NCBI GenBank assembly: GCA_004557125.1
Contig: SFET01000023.1
Coordinates: 1-32,787, forward strand
Origin: Clostridiales bacterium
GTDB lineage: Bacteria; Bacillota; Clostridia; Christensenellales; Aristaeellaceae
Direction of reading: 5' to 3'
DNA: 32,787 bases
The translations under genes and the position numbers were made by a program. The notes beneath the pieces were generated by a model. That model saw only the letters and a list, made by a program, of their open reading frames with translations, was not told where the DNA came from and did not search any database. Below are positions 8,181 to 15,683 of this stretch, piece by piece. The number at the start of each line of letters is the position of its first letter. Within the stretch, counting starts at the first letter, position 1.

Positions 8181-8537
8181 ATGAATCTTTTCTTCAATAG
8201 CGCACTGGCGGAGACCGCCACTGCATCCGCCAGCGGTACCGGTGATATGCTGTCCATGATCATCATGATCGTCGTCATGGTGGTGGTATTCTACTTCCTG
8301 CTGATCCGTCCCCAGCGCAAGAAGGACAAGGCGGTCAAGGATATGCTCAGCGCGCTGAAGGTGGGCGATCGCATCTGCACCATCGGCGGCCTGTACGGCA
8401 CCATCACCGCTCTGAAGGAGGACACTGTGACCCTGAAGATCGGTTCCCTGGAGAATACCGTGGTCGTCACCCGCTGGGCCATCCGCTCCGTGGAGAACGT
8501 CAAGACCGAAAACGACAATCAGATGCCCGAGGTCTGA
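8181..8537 (+). CDS. yajC: Sec translocase accessory subunit YajC
   Basis: A 118-residue single-pass membrane protein of the SecDF-YajC complex, which assists protein export through SecYEG. After a short Ala/Thr/Ser-rich N-terminus, a methionine/valine-rich membrane helix spans residues 22-42. The family signature FLLIRPQRKK (39-48) and then VGDRICTIGGLYGTI follow, forming the small cytoplasmic beta-rich domain. AAAGGAG lies about 11 bases upstream of the ATG. Length is typical. It follows tgt but has a near-consensus promoter and its own terminator, so it can be expressed alone. secD and secF are not adjacent in the window. Confidence 0.95.
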   Translation: MNLFFNSALAETATASASGTGDMLSMIIMIVVMVVVFYFLLIRPQRKKDKAVKDMLSALKVGDRICTIGGLYGTITALKEDTVTLKIGSLENTVVVTRWAIRSVENVKTENDNQMPEV

Positions 8538-8564
8538 GCCTATAAGCGGCTACATTTGAAACTG

Positions 8565-8597
8565 AAAAGCGCCTTCGCAGCTGCGGGGGCGCTTTTT
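8565..8597 (+). terminator. Intrinsic terminator after yajC
   Basis: AAAAGCGCC (8565-8573) pairs with GGCGCTTTT (8588-8596), with additional self-complementary CGCAGCTGCG inside, followed by T5. Confidence 0.85.
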
Positions 8598-8622
8598 CGT
8601 ATATTTGAATGGAATTGGCATG

Positions 8623-8661
8623 AAAAGGACCGCGCCTGCATGAAGCTGGTGCGGCCCTTTT
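8623..8661 (-). terminator. Intrinsic terminator of the DEAD-box gene
   Basis: Bases 8623-8636 and 8648-8661 form a 14-bp stem with one mismatch and one wobble. Read on the minus strand it ends in TTTT, directly downstream of the helicase stop codon. Confidence 0.7.
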
Positions 8662-8672
8662 GAATTGCGGAT

Positions 8673-10628
8673 TTATCGCTTGCCCCGGCGCACGGAGCCG
8701 CGGTCGCTGTTCTTGCGATTGCCGCGACCGTCGCGACCGTCGCGACCACCGTGGCGCTCGCCGTGTCGCTCGCTCTTGCGGCGGCTTTCGCCCTTGCGTC
8801 CGTGGAAGTCCGATGCGGACTTGAGGCCGGTCTCCCGGGGCTTGTGGATCTCGAAGCGGCTCAGGTCGCTGCCGTCCAGCAGCCGCGCCTTTGCACTCTC
8901 GGACAGGCGAACCTTGCCCCGGCGCACCGGCTGGGGCGCGTCGGAAGCATCCGCATCGGCAGGGGCCCTCTGGGGCACGAAGTCCTGGCGGGGCGCTACG
9001 CTGCGGGGATTGCGCCGCATGCCGGGCCGGGGACTGGCGCTGGGCTTCTCGGCGGACAGGCGCACGGTGGCCGGAGCGCCGTTGATCTTCAGACCCTTCA
9101 GCGCATGTACGACCTGCTCGGCGCGGTCGGCGGGCACGCCCACGATGGTCTTGTCATCGTAGATTTCGATCTTGCCGATCTCCTTGCCGGAGAGGTCGGT
9201 GCGCTCGCACACGGCGCTGACCACGTGGTTCGGCGCGATCTTCTGGCGGCGGCCGACGGAGATGATGAGCTTGCGGTACATGCCGCCGCCTGCGCTGCGG
9301 CGCTCGAACACGATGTCCTCAAGGCTCAGCTCGTCCTTCTGGAAGGCGGTCTGGAGCGCCGCGGCGGCGATCATCTGCAGGTCGCAGCCGGCCTCCAGCA
9401 TCTCACTGACCATATCCTGATAGTTCTGCGCCACGCCCTCGGTGATGGTCGCCAGCAGGGTTTCGCGCTGTTTGTTCTGCTGCTTCTCCCGGATCTCCTT
9501 GACGGTGGGCAGCGGTACCTGCTTGATCTCGGATTTCGCCACACGGGCCAGGTCGCGGATCATGTAGAACTGCCTGCGCCCGGAGCAGATGGTGATGGCG
9601 GTGCCCTCCTTGCCGGCGCGTCCGGTGCGGCCGATGCGGTGGACGTAGTACTCGTCGTGGCCGGGCACGTCGTAGTTGATGACGTAGTCGATGTCGTTGA
9701 CGTCGATGCCGCGCGCAGCAACGTCGGTGGCCACCAGCAGCGGGATGCGGGCGGACTTGAACGCGTCCATCACGCGGGTGCGCTGGGACTGGTTCAGGTC
9801 GCCGTGCAGCGCCTCGGCGGCGAAGCCGTTGCGTACGAGGTACTGTGTGACCTCCTCCACCATGGCCTTGGTGTTGCAGAAGATCATGCACAGTTGCGGC
9901 TCGTAGGCGCGCAGCAGCAGGTTCAGTGCGTCCAGCTTGCGGCCCATGGGCACGTCCACGTAGATCTGGCGGATGTTCTCCAGCGTCACCTGCTCCCGGT
10001 TGATCTCGATCATGTGGGGCTCGGTGAGGTAGGTCTCGGTCAGCTCCAGGATGGGATCGGGCATGGTGGCAGAGAAGAGCACCGTCTGGCGGGTCTCAGG
10101 CACGTCCTTCAGGATCGTCTCGATGTCCTCGCGGAAGCCCATGGAGAGCATCTCGTCGGCCTCGTCCAGCACCACCAGCTTCACGTTCGCCAGCGACAGC
10201 GTGCCCCGGCGCATGTGATCCATCACGCGACCTGGCGTGCCGATCACCAGGTTGCACTTTTTGAGGTGGGCGATCTGACGGTCCATGGGCGCGCCGCCGT
10301 AGACGTCCGTGACCCAGATGCCCTGCATGAAGCGGGTGAGCTTCTTGATCTCGTCCGCACCCTGCTGGGCCAGCTCCCGGGTGGGGCAGAGGATGAGAAC
10401 CTGCACGCTGGTCTCGGCCTCGTCGCGGTCGATCTTCTCGATGGCGGGGATGGCGAAGGCCAGGGTCTTGCCGGTGCCGGTCTGGGACTTGCCGATCACG
10501 TCGCGGCCCTCGCGCACGGCGGGGATGGCCTCGGCCTGGATGTCGGTGGCGGTTTCAAAGCCGAGCTCGTCGATGGCGCGCTGCATTTCCGGCAGCAGGC
10601 CAAGCTCGGTAAATTTCATTTCACTCAT
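8673..10628 (-). CDS. deaD: DEAD-box ATP-dependent RNA helicase with DbpA-type RNA-binding domain
   Basis: A 651-residue RNA helicase of the DeaD/CshA/DbpA group that remodels RNA during ribosome assembly and mRNA decay, often in the cold. The order is: Q motif near residues 5-35; Walker A SQTGTGKT (48-55); PTRELAQQ (82-89); TPGR (131-134); DEAD (155-158); SAT (186-188). The second RecA lobe follows with IFCNTK, VATDVAARGID and HRIGRTGRAG. Residues about 453-530 form a DbpA-like RRM (MYRKLIISVGRR through ATVRLS). The tail (about 540-651) is basic and rich in Arg, Gly and Ser, fitting an unstructured RNA-binding region. The start at 10628 has only a weak and rather distant AGGAAG; Met4 is an alternative. 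DeaD, DbpA and CshA cannot be separated by eye. Confidence 0.95.
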   Translation of the reverse strand: MSEMKFTELGLLPEMQRAIDELGFETATDIQAEAIPAVREGRDVIGKSQTGTGKTLAFAIPAIEKIDRDEAETSVQVLILCPTRELAQQGADEIKKLTRFMQGIWVTDVYGGAPMDRQIAHLKKCNLVIGTPGRVMDHMRRGTLSLANVKLVVLDEADEMLSMGFREDIETILKDVPETRQTVLFSATMPDPILELTETYLTEPHMIEINREQVTLENIRQIYVDVPMGRKLDALNLLLRAYEPQLCMIFCNTKAMVEEVTQYLVRNGFAAEALHGDLNQSQRTRVMDAFKSARIPLLVATDVAARGIDVNDIDYVINYDVPGHDEYYVHRIGRTGRAGKEGTAITICSGRRQFYMIRDLARVAKSEIKQVPLPTVKEIREKQQNKQRETLLATITEGVAQNYQDMVSEMLEAGCDLQMIAAAALQTAFQKDELSLEDIVFERRSAGGGMYRKLIISVGRRQKIAPNHVVSAVCERTDLSGKEIGKIEIYDDKTIVGVPADRAEQVVHALKGLKINGAPATVRLSAEKPSASPRPGMRRNPRSVAPRQDFVPQRAPADADASDAPQPVRRGKVRLSESAKARLLDGSDLSRFEIHKPRETGLKSASDFHGRKGESRRKSERHGERHGGRDGRDGRGNRKNSDRGSVRRGKR

Positions 10629-10737
10629 GGGAACTCATTTCTTCCTTTTTCACGTTATCCCTGCCATGATAGCGCATCTCATCCGGGGGAACTATCCGAT
10701 CGGAGTTAAACCGAGGTGATGTTTGTGCGCGCATCGC

Positions 10738-10766
10738 TTGAAAGCCGCGGCTGCCTGTGATATGAT
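10738..10766 (+). promoter_or_regulatory. Promoter for the two-component operon
   Basis: TTGAAA (10738-10743), 17 bases, TATGAT (10761-10766). It lies downstream of an in-frame ATG at 10723, which argues that translation begins at 10804 instead. Confidence 0.7.
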
Positions 10767-10803
10767 AGGAAAAACGATCTTTCAAGTGCGGGGCGGTGGG
10801 AAC

Positions 10804-12525
10804 ATGACGGAGAAGCAGCGCAAATACCTGATTGAGGTGCTGCCGCTGGCGGTCATCTGTGCCCTGATGGCGCTGTTCATTGCGGCTTCTGCCCTGGAGT
10901 ACGGCCGAAAATCGGAGCAGCTGCCGCTGCTGGAGGGCTGGGAGGTGTCCGATGCGGAAGTGTCGGAGGAGGACTTTGTCACGCGCATGACTGTCGCGCT
11001 ACCGGAGTCGTTCGATGCGGCGCAATCGGTGTGCTTCTTTACCGTGTACCAGCAGGTGTGCGTGCGCTTGGACGGCGAGGAGATCTATCGCTTCGACGTG
11101 CCCGCCGGAGAGAAGCTGCTGGGCGCGGCTCCCAGCAACTGGAACAGCATGGCGCTGCCGGAGGGAAGCGGCGAGCGGACGCTCACGATTGAGCTGACCA
11201 CGCCCTACCGCCACTACGCCTCGCGGATGCCCCAGGTGCTCGCCGGGAGCGCGGAGATGGTGGAGAGCTTCATCGTGATGAAGACGGTGCCGAGGCTGGT
11301 CGCAGCGCTGGCGGTGCTGTTCATCGGCCTAGTGTTTGCCATCGTGGCAATCATATTGCGCTACTATGTGGCGGGCAACACGGGGCTTTACTCCCTGAGC
11401 CTGTTCATCGTGGTGCTGGCGATCTTCCTGGCCGCGCAGCAGACCAGCCTGCTGCTCAAGATCAACAGCGGCGTGTCCTACATCCTGCTGCAGAACATCG
11501 CGCTGATGCTCTGCCCGGTGATGTACAGCTGGCACCTCTCGCGCATGCACACGGGCAAGCTGTGCAAGTTCGACCGGGCGCTGTGCCTGGTGAGCCTGAT
11601 CAACCTGCTGCTGGTGCTGACGCTGCAGTTCCTGACCCGCCTGGACGTGCCGCAGATGATGGTCTTTACCCGCTTTCTCTGTGCGGCGCTGATCCTCTAC
11701 GAGCTGATTCTGGAGCTGCAGGTGCGGCGCAGGCTGCTGGTGTGCCTGTTCGCGGCGCTGATGATCTACGCCATCGTGCGCTACTACATCACCGACACCA
11801 TCACCTGGCTGGTGTACGTGGCGATCTTCGCCTATTTGTACATCGTGATCTACCGGGTGATCTCCACCCTTGTGCGCTCGCAGGCCAAGCAGATCCGTCT
11901 GGAGGCGGCGCTGGAGGTCTCCCGCAGCGAGATCGCCACCATCCAGATCACCAGCCACTTCTTCTATCACACGCTGGACTCCATCCGGGCGCTGATCCGC
12001 ATGGATGCAGACAAGGCCTATAAGATGGCCGGCGACTTTGCCAAGTACGTGCGCTACCGCGTGGACGGCGTGGAGGGCATGGAGGAGACGGTGCCCTTCT
12101 CCCGGGAGCTGCGCTCGATCCGCGCCTACACGGACATCAAGCAGGCCCAGCTGGGCGAGCGCTTCCGCATGAACTACGACGTGGAGACCGAGGATTTCGA
12201 GATCCTGCCGCTGACGGTGCAGCCGCTGGTGGAGAACGCGGTGATTCACGCCGTGCAGCGCCGCCGCGAGGGCGGCGAGGTGCGGCTGGTGTGCCGGGAG
12301 ACGGGGAAGGGCTATCACATCGAGGTCATCGACAACGGCCCCGGCGCCGGTGCAAAGCCGGAGATCGGCGACGAACAGAAGAAATCGGTGGCCATCAAGA
12401 ACGTCAACACGCGCCTGGAGTTCTACGGCATAGCGCCGATTAGGCTTACCCACAACGAGCTGGGCGGCATCACCGCCAGCCTGGACACTCCAAAAAAGAT
12501 CACCCGGAAAGGAAGGACGGAATGA
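10804..12525 (+). CDS. Sensor histidine kinase, 7TMR-DISM receptor with LytS-type kinase
   Basis: A 573-residue membrane kinase. Residues 11-32 are a first membrane helix. Residues 35-160 form an extracellular beta-rich domain. Seven hydrophobic segments between residues 164 and 355 then match the 7TMR-DISM layout (extracellular ligand domain plus seven helices). The kinase core is of the LytS/His_kinase type. The H-box SHFFYHTLDSI (384-394) has H385 as likely phosphoacceptor in place of the usual PHFLFN form. The N-box is PLVENAV (474-480). The nucleotide loop is DNGPGAG (510-516). The ATG at 10804 is preferred because the promoter lies just before it, although the ribosome-binding site is weak. 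The response-regulator gene overlaps its stop codon by 4 bases (ATGA), so the two form a cognate pair. The signal sensed is unknown. Confidence 0.85.
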   Translation: MTEKQRKYLIEVLPLAVICALMALFIAASALEYGRKSEQLPLLEGWEVSDAEVSEEDFVTRMTVALPESFDAAQSVCFFTVYQQVCVRLDGEEIYRFDVPAGEKLLGAAPSNWNSMALPEGSGERTLTIELTTPYRHYASRMPQVLAGSAEMVESFIVMKTVPRLVAALAVLFIGLVFAIVAIILRYYVAGNTGLYSLSLFIVVLAIFLAAQQTSLLLKINSGVSYILLQNIALMLCPVMYSWHLSRMHTGKLCKFDRALCLVSLINLLLVLTLQFLTRLDVPQMMVFTRFLCAALILYELILELQVRRRLLVCLFAALMIYAIVRYYITDTITWLVYVAIFAYLYIVIYRVISTLVRSQAKQIRLEAALEVSRSEIATIQITSHFFYHTLDSIRALIRMDADKAYKMAGDFAKYVRYRVDGVEGMEETVPFSRELRSIRAYTDIKQAQLGERFRMNYDVETEDFEILPLTVQPLVENAVIHAVQRRREGGEVRLVCRETGKGYHIEVIDNGPGAGAKPEIGDEQKKSVAIKNVNTRLEFYGIAPIRLTHNELGGITASLDTPKKITRKGRTE

Positions 12526-13310
12526 AGGTAATTCTGGTGGATGACGAGCCGCTGTCCCTGAACCTGTTCAAGATCGAGTGCGGCAACATGCCCGGTTTCG
12601 AGGTGGTGGGCTTCTTCGACAACTCCCTGGACGCACTGGACTACGCCCAGAAGAATCCGGTGGACTTTGCGCTGCTGGACATCGACATGCCTGAGATGAA
12701 CGGCATCGAGCTGGCCCGAAGGCTGCGCGCGGTGCGGCCCGGGATGATCGTCATCTTCGTGACGGCCCACCCGGAGTACGCCGCCGACGCGATTCACGCC
12801 AAGGCGGACTTTGTGGTGTTCAAGCCCTACGAGCGCGAGGACATCATCGACGCGCTGGAGCGCGCGCGGCTGCTCAGCGAGCGCCAGAAGAAGCGGGTGT
12901 TCTTCCGCACCTTCGGCCACTTCGACATGTTCGTGGAGAACCGGCTGGTGCGCTTCAAGTCCTCCAAGGCCAAGGAGCTGCTGGCGCTGTGCGTGAGCCG
13001 CATGGGCGGCGAGGTCACGATCTACGAGATGGTGGACACCCTCTGGGCCGACACCGGCGATCAGGGTCTGGGCTACCGCACCACCATCAAGGCGCTCAAC
13101 GACACGCTCAAGGAGGTCGGCGCGGAGAAGATCCTCAAGCGCAAGCGCAGCGTGGTCTATCTGGATACCGACGAGTTCGACTGCGACCTGTTCGACTTCA
13201 AGGCGGGCAAGGCTGAAGCGATGAACGCCTTCCACGGGGAGTTCATGCAGCAGTACGCCTGGGCGCGGCCCATGGCGCAGGAACTGATGGCGGAGAAGGG
13301 GAGAAGCTGA
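12522..13310 (+). CDS. Response regulator, REC plus SARP-type winged helix
   Basis: A 262-residue partner of the upstream kinase. The receiver domain spans about residues 1-120, with acidic pocket D7/D8, phosphoacceptor D53 (ALLDIDMPEMNG) and the conserved lysine in FKPYE. The C-terminal half is not LytTR, which usually accompanies LytS-type kinases. It resembles the OmpR/SARP winged helix (FGHFDMFVENRLVRFKSSK, then LLALCVSRMGGEVTIYEMVDTLW), followed by a short BTAD-like helical end (HGEFMQQYAWA). This matches the group of regulators combining REC, wHTH and BTAD (COG3947 type). It binds DNA and probably activates transcription when phosphorylated; targets are not evident here. GGAAGGAC precedes the ATG. 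Confidence 0.85.
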   Translation: MKVILVDDEPLSLNLFKIECGNMPGFEVVGFFDNSLDALDYAQKNPVDFALLDIDMPEMNGIELARRLRAVRPGMIVIFVTAHPEYAADAIHAKADFVVFKPYEREDIIDALERARLLSERQKKRVFFRTFGHFDMFVENRLVRFKSSKAKELLALCVSRMGGEVTIYEMVDTLWADTGDQGLGYRTTIKALNDTLKEVGAEKILKRKRSVVYLDTDEFDCDLFDFKAGKAEAMNAFHGEFMQQYAWARPMAQELMAEKGRS

Positions 13311-13390
13311 TCCATTGATGCAAAGCCGGGAATGCTGAAAACGTGCCTTGCAAAATTGAAACGGGCAGCGCCGCAAGGCGGTTGCCTGTG

Positions 13391-13426
13391 AAAAACAAGA
13401 GGGATCCTGCAACGCAGGATCCCTCT
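13391..13426 (-). terminator. Intrinsic terminator of htpG
   Basis: AGAGGGATCCTGC (13398-13410) and its exact complement (13414-13426) form a 13-bp stem. On the minus strand it is followed by TTGTTTTT (complement of 13391-13398), 37 bases beyond the htpG stop. On the + strand no T-run follows, so it serves the convergent two-component operon less well. Confidence 0.85.
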
Positions 13427-13462
13427 GTCTGTACACTTCACGTGCAGTTTTCGGGTTTGAAA

Positions 13463-15388
13463 TTACTTTTCGATGATCTTCGTCAGCAGCTGGTTGCTGC
13501 GCTTGAGGAAGTCCACCATGCGGTCGGCCACCAGGGGCTGGCGGGCCATCTCGGCAAGGTCTGCAACCTGCGCGCAGATCGCCTGGGTGTCCTCGCCGTC
13601 CTCGGCCTTCTCCAGCCACTGCACCAGCGGATGCTTGCTGTTCAGCACCAGCGTGCGCTTCTCCGGCAGCTTCATGGATGCGCCGCCCCAGCGCTCGCTC
13701 ATCTCGGTGAAGCGCCGGTTCTGCTCGTCCACGGTGATCATGGCGATGGCGTCCTCGGCCTTGAAGGGCTTCAGCTGCACGGCCACCTCCTTGTCGTCCA
13801 TGGCGGTGCGGAAGCGCTCCTCCAGCGCCTTGCGAACCTCCTCGTCCACCTCGCCGTCCTCGGTGAGGCCGTCGGAGGCGGAGTCCACGCGCTTGAAGCT
13901 GAGCTTCTCCTCGCCTGCGTCGTACTCCAGGAAACTGATGAAGTTGGTGTCGATCAGCGTGTTCAGCAGCACCACGTCCTTGCCCTGATCGTTGTACATC
14001 TTGATCATCTGGGCCTGGCGCTTCTCGTCGGAGGCGTAGTAGATCACGCGCTCCTCGCCGTCACAGTTCGCGTCGGCGTACTCGGAGAGGGTCATGTACT
14101 TGCCGTCGGTGGTCTTGTACAGGATTGCGCCCTTCACGCGCTCGTAGAACTTGCTGTCCTTGATGCAGCCGTACTTCACGAAGGGATGAATGTCGTCCCA
14201 GTAGCGCTGGTAGTCCTCGCGTTTGGTGTTGAACTCGCTCATCAGGCGGTCGGCCACCTTGCGGGTGATGTAGGCGGACATCTTCTTCACGTAGCCGTCG
14301 TTCTGCAGGAAGGAGCGCGACACGTTCAGCGGCAGGTCGGGGCAGTCAATGCAGCCCTTCAGCAGCATCAAAAACTCCGGAATGACTTCCTTGATGTTGT
14401 CGGCCACGAACACCTGGTTGTTGTAGAGCTTGATCACGCCCTCGCTGGCGGTGAACTCGTTCTTCAGCTTGGGGAAGTAGAGGATGCCCTTCAGATTGAA
14501 GGGATACTCGGCGTTCAGGTGGATCCAGAACAGCGGATCGTCCATGTCGTGGAACACGCTGTGGTAGAACTCCAGGTACTCCTCGTCGGTGCACTCGTTG
14601 GGGCGCTTCATCCACAGCGGATTCGTCTCGTTGATCTGCTGCGGATCGCTCTGCTGCTCCACCTCGGCGACATCCTCAGTGGGGGCTTCGGCGGTCTCAG
14701 TGGTCTCGGCATCCTCGCCGTCCTTCTTCTCCGGCTCGGGCTTGACCTTCTTGATCTCGGACAGGTAGATCGGAACCGGCATGAAGGCGCAGTGCTTCTC
14801 CAGCGTGGAGCGCAGCGTCCACAGGTTCAAAAAGTCCTTGTCCTCCTCGGAGATGTGCAGCGTGATGCAGGTGCCGCGCTGGCTGCGGTCACATTCCTCC
14901 AGATCGTACTCCATGCCATCCTCGCTCACCCAGCGCACGGCAGGCTCTCCCTCGATGTAGCTCTTCGTCTCGATCTCCACCTTGTCGGAGACCATGAAGC
15001 AGCTGTAAAAGCCCAGGCCGAAGTGGCCGATGATGCCGCTGCCCTCGCCGTCCTTCTCGCTGCTTGCGTACTTCTGCACGAAGTCCGTCGCGCCGGAGAA
15101 GGCCACCTGGGCGATGTACTTGATGACCTCGTCGCCGGTCATGCCCAGGCCGTTGTCGATGAACTGGATGGTGCCGGCGCCGGGATTGGTGATCACGTCC
15201 ACGCGGTAGGCGGGATTCTCCTCGACCTTCGCTTCGCCACTGTTGACCAGGCGCTTCAGCTTGCTGATGGCGTCGCAGCCGTTGGAGACCAGCTCGCGGA
15301 CAAAGATGTCTTTATCGGAATACAGCCACTGCTTGATGACGGGCATAATGTTTTCAGCATTGATGGATACGGTTCCCTTTCCAAACAT
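13463..15388 (-). CDS. htpG: Hsp90-family molecular chaperone HtpG
   Basis: About 641 residues, a cytoplasmic ATP-dependent chaperone dimer. The GHKL ATPase domain is at the N-terminus: the DIFVRELVSNGCDAISKL helix carries the catalytic glutamate, with FIDNGLGMTGDE as the ADP-binding loop and IGHFGLGFYSCFMVSDKVE as the lid/glycine region. An acidic Glu/Thr/Ala-rich insertion at roughly residues 215-250 (PEPEKKDGEDAETTETAEA) separates it from the middle domain, like the charged linker of eukaryotic Hsp90 and longer than in E. coli HtpG (624 residues). The ATG at 15388 is chosen because GGAGGT (complement of 15396-15401) sits 7-8 bases upstream; the GTG three codons earlier lies inside that site. 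A HrcA operator (CIRCE) is upstream. Confidence 0.96.
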   Translation of the reverse strand: MFGKGTVSINAENIMPVIKQWLYSDKDIFVRELVSNGCDAISKLKRLVNSGEAKVEENPAYRVDVITNPGAGTIQFIDNGLGMTGDEVIKYIAQVAFSGATDFVQKYASSEKDGEGSGIIGHFGLGFYSCFMVSDKVEIETKSYIEGEPAVRWVSEDGMEYDLEECDRSQRGTCITLHISEEDKDFLNLWTLRSTLEKHCAFMPVPIYLSEIKKVKPEPEKKDGEDAETTETAEAPTEDVAEVEQQSDPQQINETNPLWMKRPNECTDEEYLEFYHSVFHDMDDPLFWIHLNAEYPFNLKGILYFPKLKNEFTASEGVIKLYNNQVFVADNIKEVIPEFLMLLKGCIDCPDLPLNVSRSFLQNDGYVKKMSAYITRKVADRLMSEFNTKREDYQRYWDDIHPFVKYGCIKDSKFYERVKGAILYKTTDGKYMTLSEYADANCDGEERVIYYASDEKRQAQMIKMYNDQGKDVVLLNTLIDTNFISFLEYDAGEEKLSFKRVDSASDGLTEDGEVDEEVRKALEERFRTAMDDKEVAVQLKPFKAEDAIAMITVDEQNRRFTEMSERWGGASMKLPEKRTLVLNSKHPLVQWLEKAEDGEDTQAICAQVADLAEMARQPLVADRMVDFLKRSNQLLTKIIEK

Positions 15389-15421
15389 GGAATTCACCTC
15401 CGGAAATCTTTGAATGAACCT

Positions 15422-15449
15422 ATTTTATCACCGGAGAACCAAAAGTCAA
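15422..15449 (-). promoter_or_regulatory. Promoter for htpG
   Basis: On the minus strand, TTGACT (complement of 15444-15449), a 16-base spacer and TAAAAT (complement of 15422-15427) lie about 35 bases upstream of the htpG ATG. CIRCE begins 7 bases upstream of the -35 box. Confidence 0.75.
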
Positions 15450-15456
15450 GCAAAAA

Positions 15457-15483
15457 TCAGCACTCAATCGCGTCGAGTGCTAA
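15457..15483. promoter_or_regulatory. CIRCE element, HrcA operator
   Basis: TCAGCACTC (15457-15465), nine bases, GAGTGCTAA (15475-15483). The established consensus is TTAGCACTC-N9-GAGTGCTAA, so 17 of 18 arm positions match and the spacer length is exact. HrcA binding here would repress htpG and release it on heat shock. The element sits between divergent genes and might also affect the + strand XRE gene. Confidence 0.93.
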
Positions 15484-15518
15484 CATTTATCCGGGAATTT
15501 ACGAAATTCAACCAATGG

Positions 15519-15546
15519 TTGCTTGCAAATAATAATAGAATATGCT
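15519..15546 (+). promoter_or_regulatory. Possible promoter for the XRE/repeat gene
   Basis: TTGCTT (15519-15524) and TATGCT (15541-15546) are separated by 16 bases. This would give a leader of about 130 bases before the ATG at 15684. The -10 match is modest and no better candidate was seen. Confidence 0.4.
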
Positions 15547-15683
15547 ACCATTCAGCCACGGGCAGCGAAAGAGCAAATGCCCGAAGCCCAATTGACGATG
15601 ATGGAATGCCATACGGGGCGTTCCGTTGCGACAGGACGACGAATGGGCGCAGAACGCGCCCGGAGAGCAAGGAGGCAAGCGGG

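Noticed and set aside
8751..10709. A 652-codon open frame on the + strand opposite the DEAD-box gene
   Set aside because: Antisense shadow of a GC-rich helicase gene; no domains in the translation.
10723..10803. N-terminal extension of the kinase starting at ATG 10723
   Set aside because: The best promoter (10738-10766) lies inside the extension, and the extra 27 residues precede a normal N-terminal membrane helix.
13343..15532. A 729-codon open frame on the + strand opposite htpG
   Set aside because: Low-complexity Leu/Val/His composition, no ribosome-binding site or motif; htpG explains the region.
15414..15683. N-terminal extension of the XRE protein upstream of ATG 15684
   Set aside because: It would run through the htpG promoter, CIRCE and the probable + promoter. 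The AAGGAGG before 15684 gives a start that begins directly at the HTH domain.
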